Shown here in pieces: positions 33,729-42,937 of a DNA stretch of 59,254 bases. Under the pieces are notes generated by a model. The model was not told the origin of the DNA, did no database searches, and saw only the letters and a list, made by a program, of their open reading frames with translations. The position numbers and the translations under genes were made by a program. Source of the stretch: Acidobacteriota bacterium (GTDB lineage Bacteria; Acidobacteriota; Polarisedimenticolia; Gp22-AA2); NCBI GenBank assembly GCA_003223135.1, contig QHXX01000020.1, positions 1-59,254 of the forward strand, written 5' to 3'. Numbering within the stretch: the stretch's first letter is position 1; the number at the start of each line of letters is the position of its first letter.

Positions 33729-35780
33729 TCAATACTCCAAAAGGTCTTTGACAGCTCCCGCGATCTGCTCGACGCTGGGCAGGACCGCCGCCTCGAGGTT
33801 GGGCGCGAACGGAACGAACGAATCCTGGGCTCCGATCCTGCGGACCGGCGCGTCGAGGTATTCGAACGCCCGATCCGCGATCCGGGCCGCGATCTCTGCG
33901 CCCATGCCGGCGAACAGCGGCGCCTCGTGTGCCACCAGCGCCCGTCCGGTGCGGGCCACCGACTCGAGCACCGTCTCGATGTCCATCGGCACGATGGTCC
34001 TCAGATCGATGATCTCGACCGAGGGCTCGCCGCCGGCCGCGGCCGCCACCTGGCTGAGCGCCTGCTGCACCATGTGCACCGTCCGTCCCCACGCGACCAC
34101 GGTCAGGTCGTCGCCCCGCCTCACCCTCCTGGCCTTGCCGAAAGGAATGAGGTAATCCGGCCCCGGCTCCGGTGTCTTGGTGTACACCTGCCGGTACAGA
34201 CCCTTGTGCTCGAAGAACAGGATCGGGTCCTCCATCCTGCAGGCTGTCTTGATGAGGCCCTTGGCGTCGGCCGCGTGGCTGGGGTAGGCCAGGAGCCAGC
34301 CGGGTGTGTGGGCATACAGCGTCTCGGGCGTCTGCGAGTGGAACGGGCCGCCGCGGATGTAGCCCCCGACGGCCACCCGCACGACCAGGGGGCAGGTCCA
34401 CCCCGCGGCGCTGCGCCAGCGGAGCGTCGAGATTTCATTGCGCATCTGCATGTAGCCCGGGTAGGAGTAGTCGCCGAACTGGATCTCGACCACCGGCTTC
34501 CAGCCGCCGATCGCCATCCCCTGGGCCGCGCCGACGATGGTCGCCTCGGCAAGGGGGGAATTCACCACGCGCCCGGGGAACGCCTCGGTCAGCCCGCGCG
34601 TGACCCCGAACACGCCGCCCTTCGGATCCTGGATGTCCTCGCCCCACATGATCATCTTGGGATTGCGCTCCATCTCTTCCCGCAGGCCGTGGTTGATCGC
34701 TTCGACCATGGTGATCGGCTTGTCCGAGAGGTAGCGGGGATCGGATTCCTCGGTGACGATCCGGTTCGGAGAGACGATGTCGGCCACGGCGGTCGAGGGA
34801 TCCGGGTACGGCAGGGCGTCGATCTTCCGGGCGGCTTCCTCCACCTCCTTCTGGATGCGCGCGCGCCACTCTTCGATCTCCTTGTCGCTCAAAAGACCCA
34901 TCTCGCGGACGCGCAACTCGGAATGCGCCAGCGGGTCCTTGCGGCGCGCCTCCTCCATGTTCTTCGGGTCGCGGTACTTCGTCTGGTCGTCGGAGGAGGA
35001 GTGGGAATCCAGCCTGACCACCATGGCCTCGACGAAGAGCGGCCCCTTGCCCGCGCGCAGATCCTGCAGGAGCGGGCGCAGCGTGTTGTACATCTCCGTG
35101 AAGCGGGTGCCGTCCACGCGCACCGACCTCATACCGAAGCCCGCCGCCACTTCGTAGATCTGCGAGTGAGTCTGCTGCTCCTGCGGCACACTGATGGCGT
35201 AGCCGTTGTTCTGGATCAGGAACAGGATCGGAAGCCGGTCGTGCTGGGCCTTGTTGAGGGCCTCGAAAAACTCCCCCTCGGACGTCGATCCTTCGCCGCC
35301 GGAGACGTACACGATCTCGTCCCTCTTGTCCGCCTTGACCGCCATCGCCATGCCGACGGCGATCAGGAACTGGGTGCCGGTGCAGGCGGTCGGCGAGACG
35401 ACGCGCAGCGCGGGCGAGGAGAAGTGCTCCGACATGTTGCGGCCCAGCGAGTTGATGTCACCCTCGCGCGACAGCATCCCCTGGAAGATCTCGTCGAGCG
35501 GCATCCCGAGGCCGACCATCAGGGCCTTCTCGCGGTAGTAGGGAAAGAACCAGTCCTTACCGGGCTGCAGGAGCATGGACACCGCGATCTGGACCTTCTC
35601 GTGCCCGCGGGCCGAGGCGTAGAACGAGCACTTCCCGGCGCGCACGAAGAGCCGGCACTGTTCCTCGACGAAGTAGGCGCGCAGCATCTTCTCGTAGAGC
35701 TGCAGGAACAGATCCGGCTTCACGCCGGGGGCGGCGGCCTTCGGGCGCGGTCGTTCCGCGGGCAGTTTCCGCACAGCCAT
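33729..35780 (-). CDS. Fused alpha/beta E1 component of branched-chain (2-oxoisovalerate) dehydrogenase
   Basis: The 683-residue chain joins both E1 subunits. The alpha half (to about residue 330) has the thiamine-diphosphate motif GGEGSTSEGEF...NNGYAIS. The beta half (from about 350) has GEDIQDPKGGVFGVTRGL, FEHKGLYR and the C-terminal transketolase-C fold. Pairing with E2 and E3 gives a 2-oxo acid dehydrogenase complex; the closest typed function is branched-chain keto-acid oxidation. Single-chain fusions of this type occur in Bacteroidota, Acidobacteriota and relatives. E2 and E3 genes are not in the window. Confidence 0.9.
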   Translation of the reverse strand: MAVRKLPAERPRPKAAAPGVKPDLFLQLYEKMLRAYFVEEQCRLFVRAGKCSFYASARGHEKVQIAVSMLLQPGKDWFFPYYREKALMVGLGMPLDEIFQGMLSREGDINSLGRNMSEHFSSPALRVVSPTACTGTQFLIAVGMAMAVKADKRDEIVYVSGGEGSTSEGEFFEALNKAQHDRLPILFLIQNNGYAISVPQEQQTHSQIYEVAAGFGMRSVRVDGTRFTEMYNTLRPLLQDLRAGKGPLFVEAMVVRLDSHSSSDDQTKYRDPKNMEEARRKDPLAHSELRVREMGLLSDKEIEEWRARIQKEVEEAARKIDALPYPDPSTAVADIVSPNRIVTEESDPRYLSDKPITMVEAINHGLREEMERNPKMIMWGEDIQDPKGGVFGVTRGLTEAFPGRVVNSPLAEATIVGAAQGMAIGGWKPVVEIQFGDYSYPGYMQMRNEISTLRWRSAAGWTCPLVVRVAVGGYIRGGPFHSQTPETLYAHTPGWLLAYPSHAADAKGLIKTACRMEDPILFFEHKGLYRQVYTKTPEPGPDYLIPFGKARRVRRGDDLTVVAWGRTVHMVQQALSQVAAAAGGEPSVEIIDLRTIVPMDIETVLESVARTGRALVAHEAPLFAGMGAEIAARIADRAFEYLDAPVRRIGAQDSFVPFAPNLEAAVLPSVEQIAGAVKDLLEY

Positions 35781-36065
35781 CTTGAACCTCCGAGTCCCGG
35801 GAGCGGGCCGATCCTACACCTCCACCCTGTGGAACGCCAGACGCTCGGCCTGCCGGGCGGGAGGCCTGATGGCCCTTGGGCCTCACCCTCTCCGGGCCGT
35901 CTGCCAGAGGATTGACGGGCCGCCCGTGCCGAAGTGTTCCCTTCGTGGAAAGGCTTGCGGGCCGCGGGCTCGAACCTTGCCGGGAGTCCGCGCGGTCCCT
36001 ATATTCCGAGCGGTTCTTGCGGTTCTTCGATTGAAGCCTCAAGAGATGCACGCAGCGGGGTAAGC

Positions 36066-37862
36066 GTGTTCGGAAAGAAGAAGCGCAAATCGAAGAAGCA
36101 GGCCGGATCGGTGGACCCGTCCGCCGCTGGAGCGGTCGAAGATCCGGACGGCCAGGAACCGGCACCTGGCCCGGCGCCAGGCGAGCCCGGCTCGCGCATC
36201 GGCCGCTACACCATCGAGTCAACGCTCGGCCAGGGCGGCATGGGTAAGGTGTACCTCGCCCGCGACCCGGTGATCGGCCGCAACGTCGCCCTCAAGGTCA
36301 TCACCATCCGACCGGATCTCTCCGACGAGGAGGCGGCGCAATACCGCGAGCGCTTCTTGCGCGAGGCCCAGTCAGCGGGCGCGCTCGTCCACCCGAACAT
36401 CGTGGCGGTGCACGACATAGGGAAGGACCCGGCGACAGGCAGCCCTTACATCGTCATGGAGCACGTGCCCGGGCAGGATCTCAAGAAAGTGATCCTGTCC
36501 CGCGCTCCGCTGCCGGGCACCGAGGCGGTCGGGATCGTCCAGCAGATCGCCGCGGCCCTGGACTACGCGCACCGGCGCGGCATCGTGCATCGCGACATCA
36601 AGCCGGCGAACGTCCTGATCACCGAGCAGGGACGGGTCAAGATCACCGATTTCGGCGTGGCGCGGCTGGCCGGTTCGGACCTGACGCGCTCCGACCAATT
36701 CGTCGGGTCGCCCGGGTTCATGTCGCCCGAGCAGCTCAAGGGCGGCCAGGTCGACGGCCGCTCGGACCTGTTCGCGCTTGGCGTGATCCTCTACCAACTT
36801 CTGACCGGCAAGGCGCCGTTCGAGGGCGACAGCGTCTCGGAGGTCCTGTATCGGATCTCGACGCAGCCGGCCGAGCCGCCGAGCGAGACGCACACCGACG
36901 TTTCGCCTGATTTCGACGCGATCCTCGAGAAGGCGCTCGCCAAGGATCCGGATCAGCGCTACCAGACGGGACAGGAGATGCTCGCCGCCCTGGCGCACCT
37001 GGTCGAGGAGGAATCGCCGGCCGCGGGTGCCGAGACGCCTGCCACCGAGGGCGGCCGGGAGGTCACGGTCGTCGCATCGCCATGGTTCACGCTCACGAGC
37101 CAGTGGCGCCTGGGGGCGCTCGTGGCATTCCTGGTGATGGCCCTCATCGGCGTGAACTGGGCCATCGTCAGCCTGTTGCATGGCCCCCTCGGAAAATCGG
37201 TGCGGCTCGACGGCGACCTCGGAGAGCCGGCCTCCGGCGGGTCGGGCCACCACGCGCACCGGGGGACCATCAGCATCGCCGGTGCGTCGGTTCCGGCCGC
37301 CTCGGAACGGGCGGCCGGCTGGACCGGAGGCCCCCGCCAGTCTTTCGACGCGGCGCGCGACGCGCTGAAGGCGGCGCGGCAGGAGATGTCCATGCCCGAG
37401 ACGGAGACCATCGGGTCCGACAAGCCGATCAAGGCGCTGTGCGCCATGTCGTACGCCGGACCGGCAGAGATCGGGCACATCCTCGAGGCGGCGCGCCGGG
37501 CGCGCGCGGGTCGGGCCGTCGGCGCCAGCTTCACCTCCGTGGATCGTCCCACCGGCAGGATCCGGGTCGAGGTGAAGCACCGGATGAAGGCGGGACGCCT
37601 GATGGTCCTGGTGGACGGCAAGACGGTCCTGTCCAAGCCATTCGAGTCAACGAAGGGGAAATCGGGCACCGTCACGCACGTCCTCTCGGTCCCGGCGGGG
37701 AGGCACGGCGTGGAAGTGCGGCTGCTGGAGGAGAAGGGTGCATTGGCCGCGAAATCGAAGATCACCGGGACCGTCGTGAAGAACGAGATGGCGCTGCTCG
37801 AGGGCGAGCAGCGTTCCGGATCCAAGAAGTCTCTCGGGCTCGACTGGCACGACTCCAACTGA
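36066..37862 (+). CDS. Transmembrane Ser/Thr protein kinase
   Basis: A GTG at 36066 starts a basic, proline-rich N-terminus. The kinase domain spans about residues 45-305 with GQGGMG, K77 (VALKVI), HRDIKPANV, DFGVARL and SPEQ, all the residues needed for activity. A membrane segment (LGALVAFLVMALIGVNWAIVSLL, about 350) leads to a ~230-residue outer domain of unknown family with a C-terminal beta-rich part. An upstream GTG/ATG extension lacks similarity and is not favoured. FHA and small membrane genes follow in the same direction, a typical phospho-signalling unit. Confidence 0.9.
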   Translation: MFGKKKRKSKKQAGSVDPSAAGAVEDPDGQEPAPGPAPGEPGSRIGRYTIESTLGQGGMGKVYLARDPVIGRNVALKVITIRPDLSDEEAAQYRERFLREAQSAGALVHPNIVAVHDIGKDPATGSPYIVMEHVPGQDLKKVILSRAPLPGTEAVGIVQQIAAALDYAHRRGIVHRDIKPANVLITEQGRVKITDFGVARLAGSDLTRSDQFVGSPGFMSPEQLKGGQVDGRSDLFALGVILYQLLTGKAPFEGDSVSEVLYRISTQPAEPPSETHTDVSPDFDAILEKALAKDPDQRYQTGQEMLAALAHLVEEESPAAGAETPATEGGREVTVVASPWFTLTSQWRLGALVAFLVMALIGVNWAIVSLLHGPLGKSVRLDGDLGEPASGGSGHHAHRGTISIAGASVPAASERAAGWTGGPRQSFDAARDALKAARQEMSMPETETIGSDKPIKALCAMSYAGPAEIGHILEAARRARAGRAVGASFTSVDRPTGRIRVEVKHRMKAGRLMVLVDGKTVLSKPFESTKGKSGTVTHVLSVPAGRHGVEVRLLEEKGALAAKSKITGTVVKNEMALLEGEQRSGSKKSLGLDWHDSN

Positions 37863-37876
37863 CGGAGAGGATGACA

Positions 37877-38599
37877 ATGAGCACACCGACGAATCACCTC
37901 GGCGAAGTGACTCCCAGGATGCGCCGCTCGACAGGTTCCTGGCTGATCCGCAAGGAGAAGCCGGTCAACCCCCAGAGGCCTCCGAAACGCCCGCCCTCTT
38001 CCGGCGGGATCAACGCTCCGGGCGGCAGCGCCAGCGGCGGCATGATCTGCCCCGGCACCGATCCGACGCGTCGGCCCGCCGCCGGCACGGTGGAGGAGGC
38101 GGCGCGCGAGATGAGCCGGCGGCTGTCGGCCGGGGCCCGGGGAGCGGAGACATTCCTGGCCGGCCGCGCGGCGGAGGAAGCCCTGCTGGCCGGCGATGCG
38201 GGGGGAGCGGGTGCGATCGACGAGACGGCTCTGGAGAGCCCCGCGCAACGCGTCCTTCGCAAACCGTCGGCGCTGGGAGGGAAATCGATCTACCTCACGG
38301 TCATCGAAGGCGATCTGAAGGGGAAGTCGTTCGACGTCACCGGCATCGGCACGTACACGATCGGCCGCAAGGACTGTGACATCATCCTGGACGACGAGAA
38401 GGTGTCGCGCAAGCACGCCTCGATCGTCATCATCCGCGAGGGGCAGTACGCGGTCCAGGATCTCGCCAGCAGGAACGGCACCTTCGTCAACGGCGTCCGC
38501 CTGACGCGCCGCAACCTGCAGCACAACGACCTGGTGCGAATCGGCAACACGACGCTGCGCTTCACCGTGTTCGACGGGCCGTTGCCGGTGGAAAAATGA
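37877..38599 (+). CDS. FHA-domain protein, probable partner of the kinase
   Basis: The ATG at 37877 lies six bases past GGAGAGG; ATG 37871 is adjacent to it and less likely. A disordered Pro/Gly-rich N-terminus (about residues 1-130) precedes an FHA domain (about 140-230) with YTIGRKDCDI, SRKHA and SRNGTFVNG, which bind phosphothreonine. The downstream position of the kinase gene (14 bases away) suggests the FHA protein binds the kinase or its targets. The Gly/Pro-rich tail near residue 40-80 contains no motif. Confidence 0.88.
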   Translation: MSTPTNHLGEVTPRMRRSTGSWLIRKEKPVNPQRPPKRPPSSGGINAPGGSASGGMICPGTDPTRRPAAGTVEEAAREMSRRLSAGARGAETFLAGRAAEEALLAGDAGGAGAIDETALESPAQRVLRKPSALGGKSIYLTVIEGDLKGKSFDVTGIGTYTIGRKDCDIILDDEKVSRKHASIVIIREGQYAVQDLASRNGTFVNGVRLTRRNLQHNDLVRIGNTTLRFTVFDGPLPVEK

Positions 38600-38630
38600 C
38601 CGGCGGCATGGGCGCGTCGAGGAGGTCCCG

Positions 38631-38951
38631 ATGAACATCCGGGGGATCGAGGACATGTCCCGCGACCAGCTGCAACACGAGATCGAGCGGGGCGGCAGGT
38701 TCGTGATCTTCCAGTATTGCATCTCGATCGTCGTCCTTTCGTTCAAGCGGGTGTCCGACATCCGCTTCATCAAGGGGGACGAGAGCGCATTCCGGAAGGG
38801 CGCCGCCTACTCCCTGATCTCGCTCCTGCTCGGCTGGTGGGGCATCCCCTGGGGTCCCATCTGGACCATCTCCAGCGTCATCACCAATTGCCGCGGCGGC
38901 CGGGACATCACGCCCCACGTGGTGCAGGCCCTCTCGACCAAGGCCGCCTGA
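38631..38951 (+). CDS. Small two-segment membrane protein of the kinase-FHA cluster
   Basis: The 106-residue protein has two hydrophobic segments (FQYCISIVVLSF and YSLISLLLGWWGIPWGPIWTISSVI). GAGGAGG-like purines precede the ATG at 38631. A similar small membrane protein with a WGIPWGP motif is seen next to other genes in some bacteria, but no function is known to me. It follows the FHA gene by about 30 bases and is likely part of the same transcript. Confidence 0.65.
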   Translation: MNIRGIEDMSRDQLQHEIERGGRFVIFQYCISIVVLSFKRVSDIRFIKGDESAFRKGAAYSLISLLLGWWGIPWGPIWTISSVITNCRGGRDITPHVVQALSTKAA

Positions 38952-38994
38952 CGTCCGAGCCTGGGCGTGCGATCGAGATATCCCCGCTCAGGGA

Positions 38995-39101
38995 GGCCAG
39001 CCGCAGCGCGTCGCGCCTCATGCTCGCTCGCGCCGGTTCTGCGTTGCCCATCTCGCGCGCATGGCGCCGCTCGAAATCGGCGCGCCGCGCTGCGGCCGGC
39101 C
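38995..39101. repeat. 107-bp palindromic interspersed repeat, copy 1
   Basis: The copy starts GGCCAGCCGCAGCGCG and ends CGCGCTGCGGCCGGCC, so its ends are nearly perfect inverted repeats (about 21 of 23 bases). It is the same length as, and about 90% similar to, copy 2 at 44967-45073. It lies between the 38631-38951 gene and the YyaL gene. Confidence 0.85.
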
Positions 39102-39333
39102 TCTTAGCTCAAGTCTTCAAACCGTTCGCCGTCATCCCGCGTGCGTAAGGGGGTCGTCTCTCTGGGCGCTCCGGAGCGTCGCGGGTGGTTCTTCGATGGA
39201 CCGGAGCCCTGGAACAAGCACGGCACGAGGCGCCGCGCCCGGCGGGCGCAGGGTCGGCGCCTCGAACCAGGGGTACCTCGGCGTGTGACGGACCCTTGCA
39301 CCTGCCCGGCCGCTCCTGTAGCCTTGCCTCCGC

Positions 39334-41454
39334 ATGTCCACGATCAAGGGTGAGAACCGCCTGGCGCGTGAAACCAGTCCCTACCTGAGACAGCACGCCC
39401 ACAACCCGGTGGACTGGTACCCCTGGGGAGACGAGGCGCAGCAGCGCGCCCGCACCGAAGACCGGCCGATCTTCCTGTCGGTCGGCTATTCCTCCTGTCA
39501 CTGGTGTCACGTCATGGAGCGCGAGTCGTTCGAGGACGCGGGGATCGCGGCTCTGATGAACGAACGGTTCGTCAACATCAAGGTGGATCGGGAGGAGCGG
39601 CCGGACCTCGACGAGATCTACATGGCGGCCACGCAGATGCTCACCGGGCAGGGCGGCTGGCCGAACTCGGTGTTCCTGACGCCCGATCTGAAGCCGTTTT
39701 TCGCCGGCACCTACTTCCCGCCGGCCTCCCGCGGAGGCCGTCCCGGTTTCGCGGACGTCCTGCGAGCGGTCTCGGAGGCCTACGGATCGAAGAAGGACGA
39801 CGTGAAGCGCATGGCGGACGAGGTGGCGGGGCAGATCGCGCGCCTCTCCGAAATGGCCCCGTCGAATCAGGTCATGACCATAGCACTCCTCAACCGTGCG
39901 TTCGGCGAACTGGCGGGACGTTTCGACAACGCGGAGGGCGGCTTCGGCGGCGCGCCCAAGTTTCCTCACAGCATGGACGTCTCGTTCCTGCTGCGCTACC
40001 ACCGTCGCACCCGGAATCCCGAGGCGCTTCGCATGGCGGTCCTGAGCCTCGAAAAAATGGCGCGCGGTGGCATGTGCGATCAGGTCGGCGGCGGCTTCCA
40101 CCGCTATTCGGTGGACGCGAAGTGGCTCGTGCCCCACTTCGAGAAAATGCTCTACGACAACGCGCTCCTGGCGCGTGTCTACCTGGAGGCGTCGCAGGCG
40201 GTCGGGCCGCTGCCGGTCTCGGTCTCCCTGCCCGCGGGCGGGGCCGCGTCGGCCGCCTTCTTCAAGGAAGTGGCACGCGACACGCTCGAGTGGGTGTTGA
40301 GGGAGATGACATCGCCTTACGGGGGTTTCTACTCGAGCCTCGACGCCGACAGCGAGGGCGGGGAGGGGACGTACTACGTCTGGACCCGACAGGAGATCGC
40401 GGAGGTGCTGGGCCGGCAGGAGGCCGGCCTGTTCTGCGACGTGTACGGTGTTCTGGAGGGAGGGAACTTCGAGAACGGCAGGAGCGTGTTGCACCTCGAG
40501 GAATCGCTGGCGCAGGTCGCTTCCGCGCTGGGTATGGAGGGGGGAGACCTGCGTCTCCGCATGGCGTCGGCCCGCGCCAGGCTCATGAGGGCCCGCGATC
40601 GGCGCGTCCGCCCGGGGCGCGATGAGAAGATCCTGGCCGACTGGAACGGCCTGATGATTTCGGCGCTGGCATTCGCGGCTCGCGTCCTGGACGAGCCGCG
40701 CTACGCCGAGGCCGCGCGGCGGGCCGCCCGACTCGTCCTGGATCGCATGGTGCGGGACGGCCGGCTGCTGCACTCCCTGACGGAGGGCCAGGCGCGTCAT
40801 CCGGCGCACCTCACCGACCACGCCTTTCTTCTTGCCGCCTTCCTCGATCTCTACGAGGCCACCTTTGATCCGGCGTGGATCGTCGAGGCGCGCGCCATGG
40901 CGGCGCGTCTGGTCGATCGGTTCTGGGACGATCGCGGCGGCGGCTTCTTCTTCACGGCCAGCGACCACGAGGTTCTGATCGCCCGGACTCGCGAGGGAAG
41001 TGACGGGGCCGTTCCCGCCGGCGCCTCGGTCGCGGCGCTGGCCCTGCCGCGCCTGCACGCCCTGACAGGCGACGAGGCGCTCCGCGCGAAGGCCGAGACG
41101 ACGCTGCGTCTGTATCGCGATCGCGTGGAGCGCTTTCCGTCTGCCTTCGGGATGATGCTATGCGCGGTCGATCAGCACCTGGAGGGCGTGCGGAGCATCG
41201 TCCTCGCATCCCGCCGCGACGATCCCGGCTTGCGCGCGTTCCTGCAGGCGTTGCGCGACGCCTATGAACCGAACGCCCTCCTGGCGCTCGCCGATCCGGT
41301 CGCGGCGGAGGCCTCGTCCCTGTTCGCGGGCAAACATCCGGTGGGTGGCCGGGCGGCGGCCTACGTGTGCCAGGGTGGCACGTGTCGCGCGCCCGTCGTG
41401 TCGCCTTCGGATCTGACGATCGGGTCCCGGGGACCGTTAGGGTCTTTACCCTAA
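39334..41454 (+). CDS. YyaL/DUF255 thioredoxin-domain protein
   Basis: The 706-residue protein starts [28 protein letters not shown] and has the DUF255 thioredoxin-like region with CHWCHVM (about residue 55), followed by a six-hairpin (alpha/alpha)6 domain typical of glycosidase-like folds. Homologues from bacteria to human SPATA20 are conserved, but their exact reaction is unclear; a redox role is suggested by the thioredoxin motif. The gene begins 233 bases after repeat copy 1. Confidence 0.93.
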   Translation: MSTIKGENRLARETSPYLRQHAHNPVDWYPWGDEAQQRARTEDRPIFLSVGYSSCHWCHVMERESFEDAGIAALMNERFVNIKVDREERPDLDEIYMAATQMLTGQGGWPNSVFLTPDLKPFFAGTYFPPASRGGRPGFADVLRAVSEAYGSKKDDVKRMADEVAGQIARLSEMAPSNQVMTIALLNRAFGELAGRFDNAEGGFGGAPKFPHSMDVSFLLRYHRRTRNPEALRMAVLSLEKMARGGMCDQVGGGFHRYSVDAKWLVPHFEKMLYDNALLARVYLEASQAVGPLPVSVSLPAGGAASAAFFKEVARDTLEWVLREMTSPYGGFYSSLDADSEGGEGTYYVWTRQEIAEVLGRQEAGLFCDVYGVLEGGNFENGRSVLHLEESLAQVASALGMEGGDLRLRMASARARLMRARDRRVRPGRDEKILADWNGLMISALAFAARVLDEPRYAEAARRAARLVLDRMVRDGRLLHSLTEGQARHPAHLTDHAFLLAAFLDLYEATFDPAWIVEARAMAARLVDRFWDDRGGGFFFTASDHEVLIARTREGSDGAVPAGASVAALALPRLHALTGDEALRAKAETTLRLYRDRVERFPSAFGMMLCAVDQHLEGVRSIVLASRRDDPGLRAFLQALRDAYEPNALLALADPVAAEASSLFAGKHPVGGRAAAYVCQGGTCRAPVVSPSDLTIGSRGPLGSLP

Positions 41455-41469
41455 TTCGATTCTGGGGGG

Positions 41470-41498
41470 TTGACACCGGAAGGGGCCGCCCCTAGAGT
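41470..41498 (+). promoter_or_regulatory. Sigma-70-type promoter for the cold-shock gene
   Basis: TTGACA (41470) and TAGAGT (41493) are separated by exactly 17 bases. The predicted start near 41505 gives a leader of about 120 bases, consistent with the long untranslated leaders of cold-shock genes. Confidence 0.7.
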
Positions 41499-41622
41499 TT
41501 TCCCAGCAATGCTGACACCCCTTTCCAGAGGCGTCGGGCGGTTTGCGGCCGGGAAGGGCTGGCTCGTTGGGCCAGGGCCACGCTTTGCCGCCCTCTCGTA
41601 GCAACGTTGTGGGGAATCGGTT

Positions 41623-41850
41623 ATGGCTCGCGGCACGATTGCGAAGGTCGTTCGGGATCGTGGGTTCGGGTTCATCCGGGGCAACGACGGGAAGGAGGTC
41701 TTCTTCCACCGCTCGGGGCTCATCGGTATGAACTTCGATGATCTCGAGCAGGGCACGGTGGTCGATTTCGAGGTCGAGAAGGGCCCCAAGGGTCTTCGCG
41801 CCGCGAACGTGCGCAGCGCCGCGGGCAACGCCCCGGCGACAGCGCAGTAG
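41623..41850 (+). CDS. Cold-shock domain protein
   Basis: This 75-residue single-domain CSD protein has the nucleic-acid-binding motifs RGFGFI (RNP1-like) and VFFHRS (RNP2-like) and GTIAKVVRDRG at the N-terminus. It binds single-stranded RNA/DNA and prevents secondary structure. It has its own promoter and long 5' leader, which in other Csp genes allows temperature-dependent translation. Confidence 0.9.
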   Translation: MARGTIAKVVRDRGFGFIRGNDGKEVFFHRSGLIGMNFDDLEQGTVVDFEVEKGPKGLRAANVRSAAGNAPATAQ

Positions 41851-41930
41851 ATCACCGTCCCTCGGCTGTACCCCGGGCGAAAAATTCCGGAGCATGTCCC
41901 GCCGACGCCGCGGGCGAGGGCCCTCCGGGA

Positions 41931-42935
41931 TCAACCGCCCGACAATCGGCGCGTGAAGTCGCTGTAGCGCGCCCGTTCTCTCGTGACCCTCGCCAGGTTG
42001 AAACCACCCAGGGCAATCCTGTAGACGGCGGAGCGGCCTCCTCCGCTTCGCTTCTCGACGTCTGCGCCCAGTCCCGTGACCAGAAGGATCGACCTGTCGT
42101 CGAAGGGGACCGGCTCGGCCGCCCCGTAGGGCAGCGTGAGCCCGTCCGTCACCTGGCGCCAACCGCCGCTGGCGCCAGCGCGACCAAGGACATAGAGCTG
42201 CGGCACCCCCCCCTCGGGTTTGCGGCTGAATACGATCGAACCGTCCGGCAGAAAAACCGGACCGTGGTCCGCGTAGCCGCGCGCTCCGGCGGCGTCCGGC
42301 GAGCGGGGCGGCCCGAACTCGGAGAGGCACAGGGTACCGGCCTCGGGATCCGCGGCATCGGCGTCAGGGATCAGGTAGATCCGCGTCTCGCCCGAGCGGT
42401 CCGAGACGAAGACCACGGCGCGGCCGTCGGACGAGCCCCACGGTTCGGCGTCGTCGGCCGGGTGGCGCGTCAGGCGGCGCAGGCCTCCGTCATCGAGGCG
42501 CATCACGTAGAGATCCCTTGGCGCGCCTCGCGACGTCCCCGGCTCGGTGCGTGCGAAGACGATCCGATCACGCCCCAGGGGCGCCGGCGCCGAGTCGTCG
42601 GCCGGACTCGCCGGCGGGTCCGAAGTGAGACGTCTCACGACGCCGTTGGCGGAGGCCAGGTAGATCTCCGGGTTACCGTCGCGGTCCGAGACGAACACGA
42701 TTCCACCGTCGGGCAGCCGCGCCGGCATCGTGTCGGCGTGGGTCACGCCGTCCGCGTCCCCCACGACGCGCGCCGCACCCTCCCCGATCTCCTCGTAGAT
42801 CCGGAAGGCGCCGCCGCGGTCCGAGACGAGAAGCGTGGGCGGCTGCGCGGCCGGGGCCCGGGCCGGCCCGCCACAGGTGGTGAGAACCAAAAGACATGCC
42901 GGACTTACGCGGGCGATTGCGGAGGAAAGGGCCAC
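41931..42935 (-). CDS. TolB-like beta-propeller lipoprotein
   Basis: The N-terminus (SPACLLVLTTCGG) resembles a lipoprotein signal with a cysteine. The rest consists of repeated PD40/TolB blades: FVSDRDGNPEIYLAS, VMRLDDGGLRRLT, FVSDRSGETRIYLIPD, FSRKPEGGVPQLYVL. Such propellers act in envelope protein interaction. It begins two bases after the DUF885 gene and is likely its operon partner. Confidence 0.85.
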   Translation of the reverse strand: MALSSAIARVSPACLLVLTTCGGPARAPAAQPPTLLVSDRGGAFRIYEEIGEGAARVVGDADGVTHADTMPARLPDGGIVFVSDRDGNPEIYLASANGVVRRLTSDPPASPADDSAPAPLGRDRIVFARTEPGTSRGAPRDLYVMRLDDGGLRRLTRHPADDAEPWGSSDGRAVVFVSDRSGETRIYLIPDADAADPEAGTLCLSEFGPPRSPDAAGARGYADHGPVFLPDGSIVFSRKPEGGVPQLYVLGRAGASGGWRQVTDGLTLPYGAAEPVPFDDRSILLVTGLGADVEKRSGGGRSAVYRIALGGFNLARVTRERARYSDFTRRLSGG

Positions 42936-42937
42936 CC

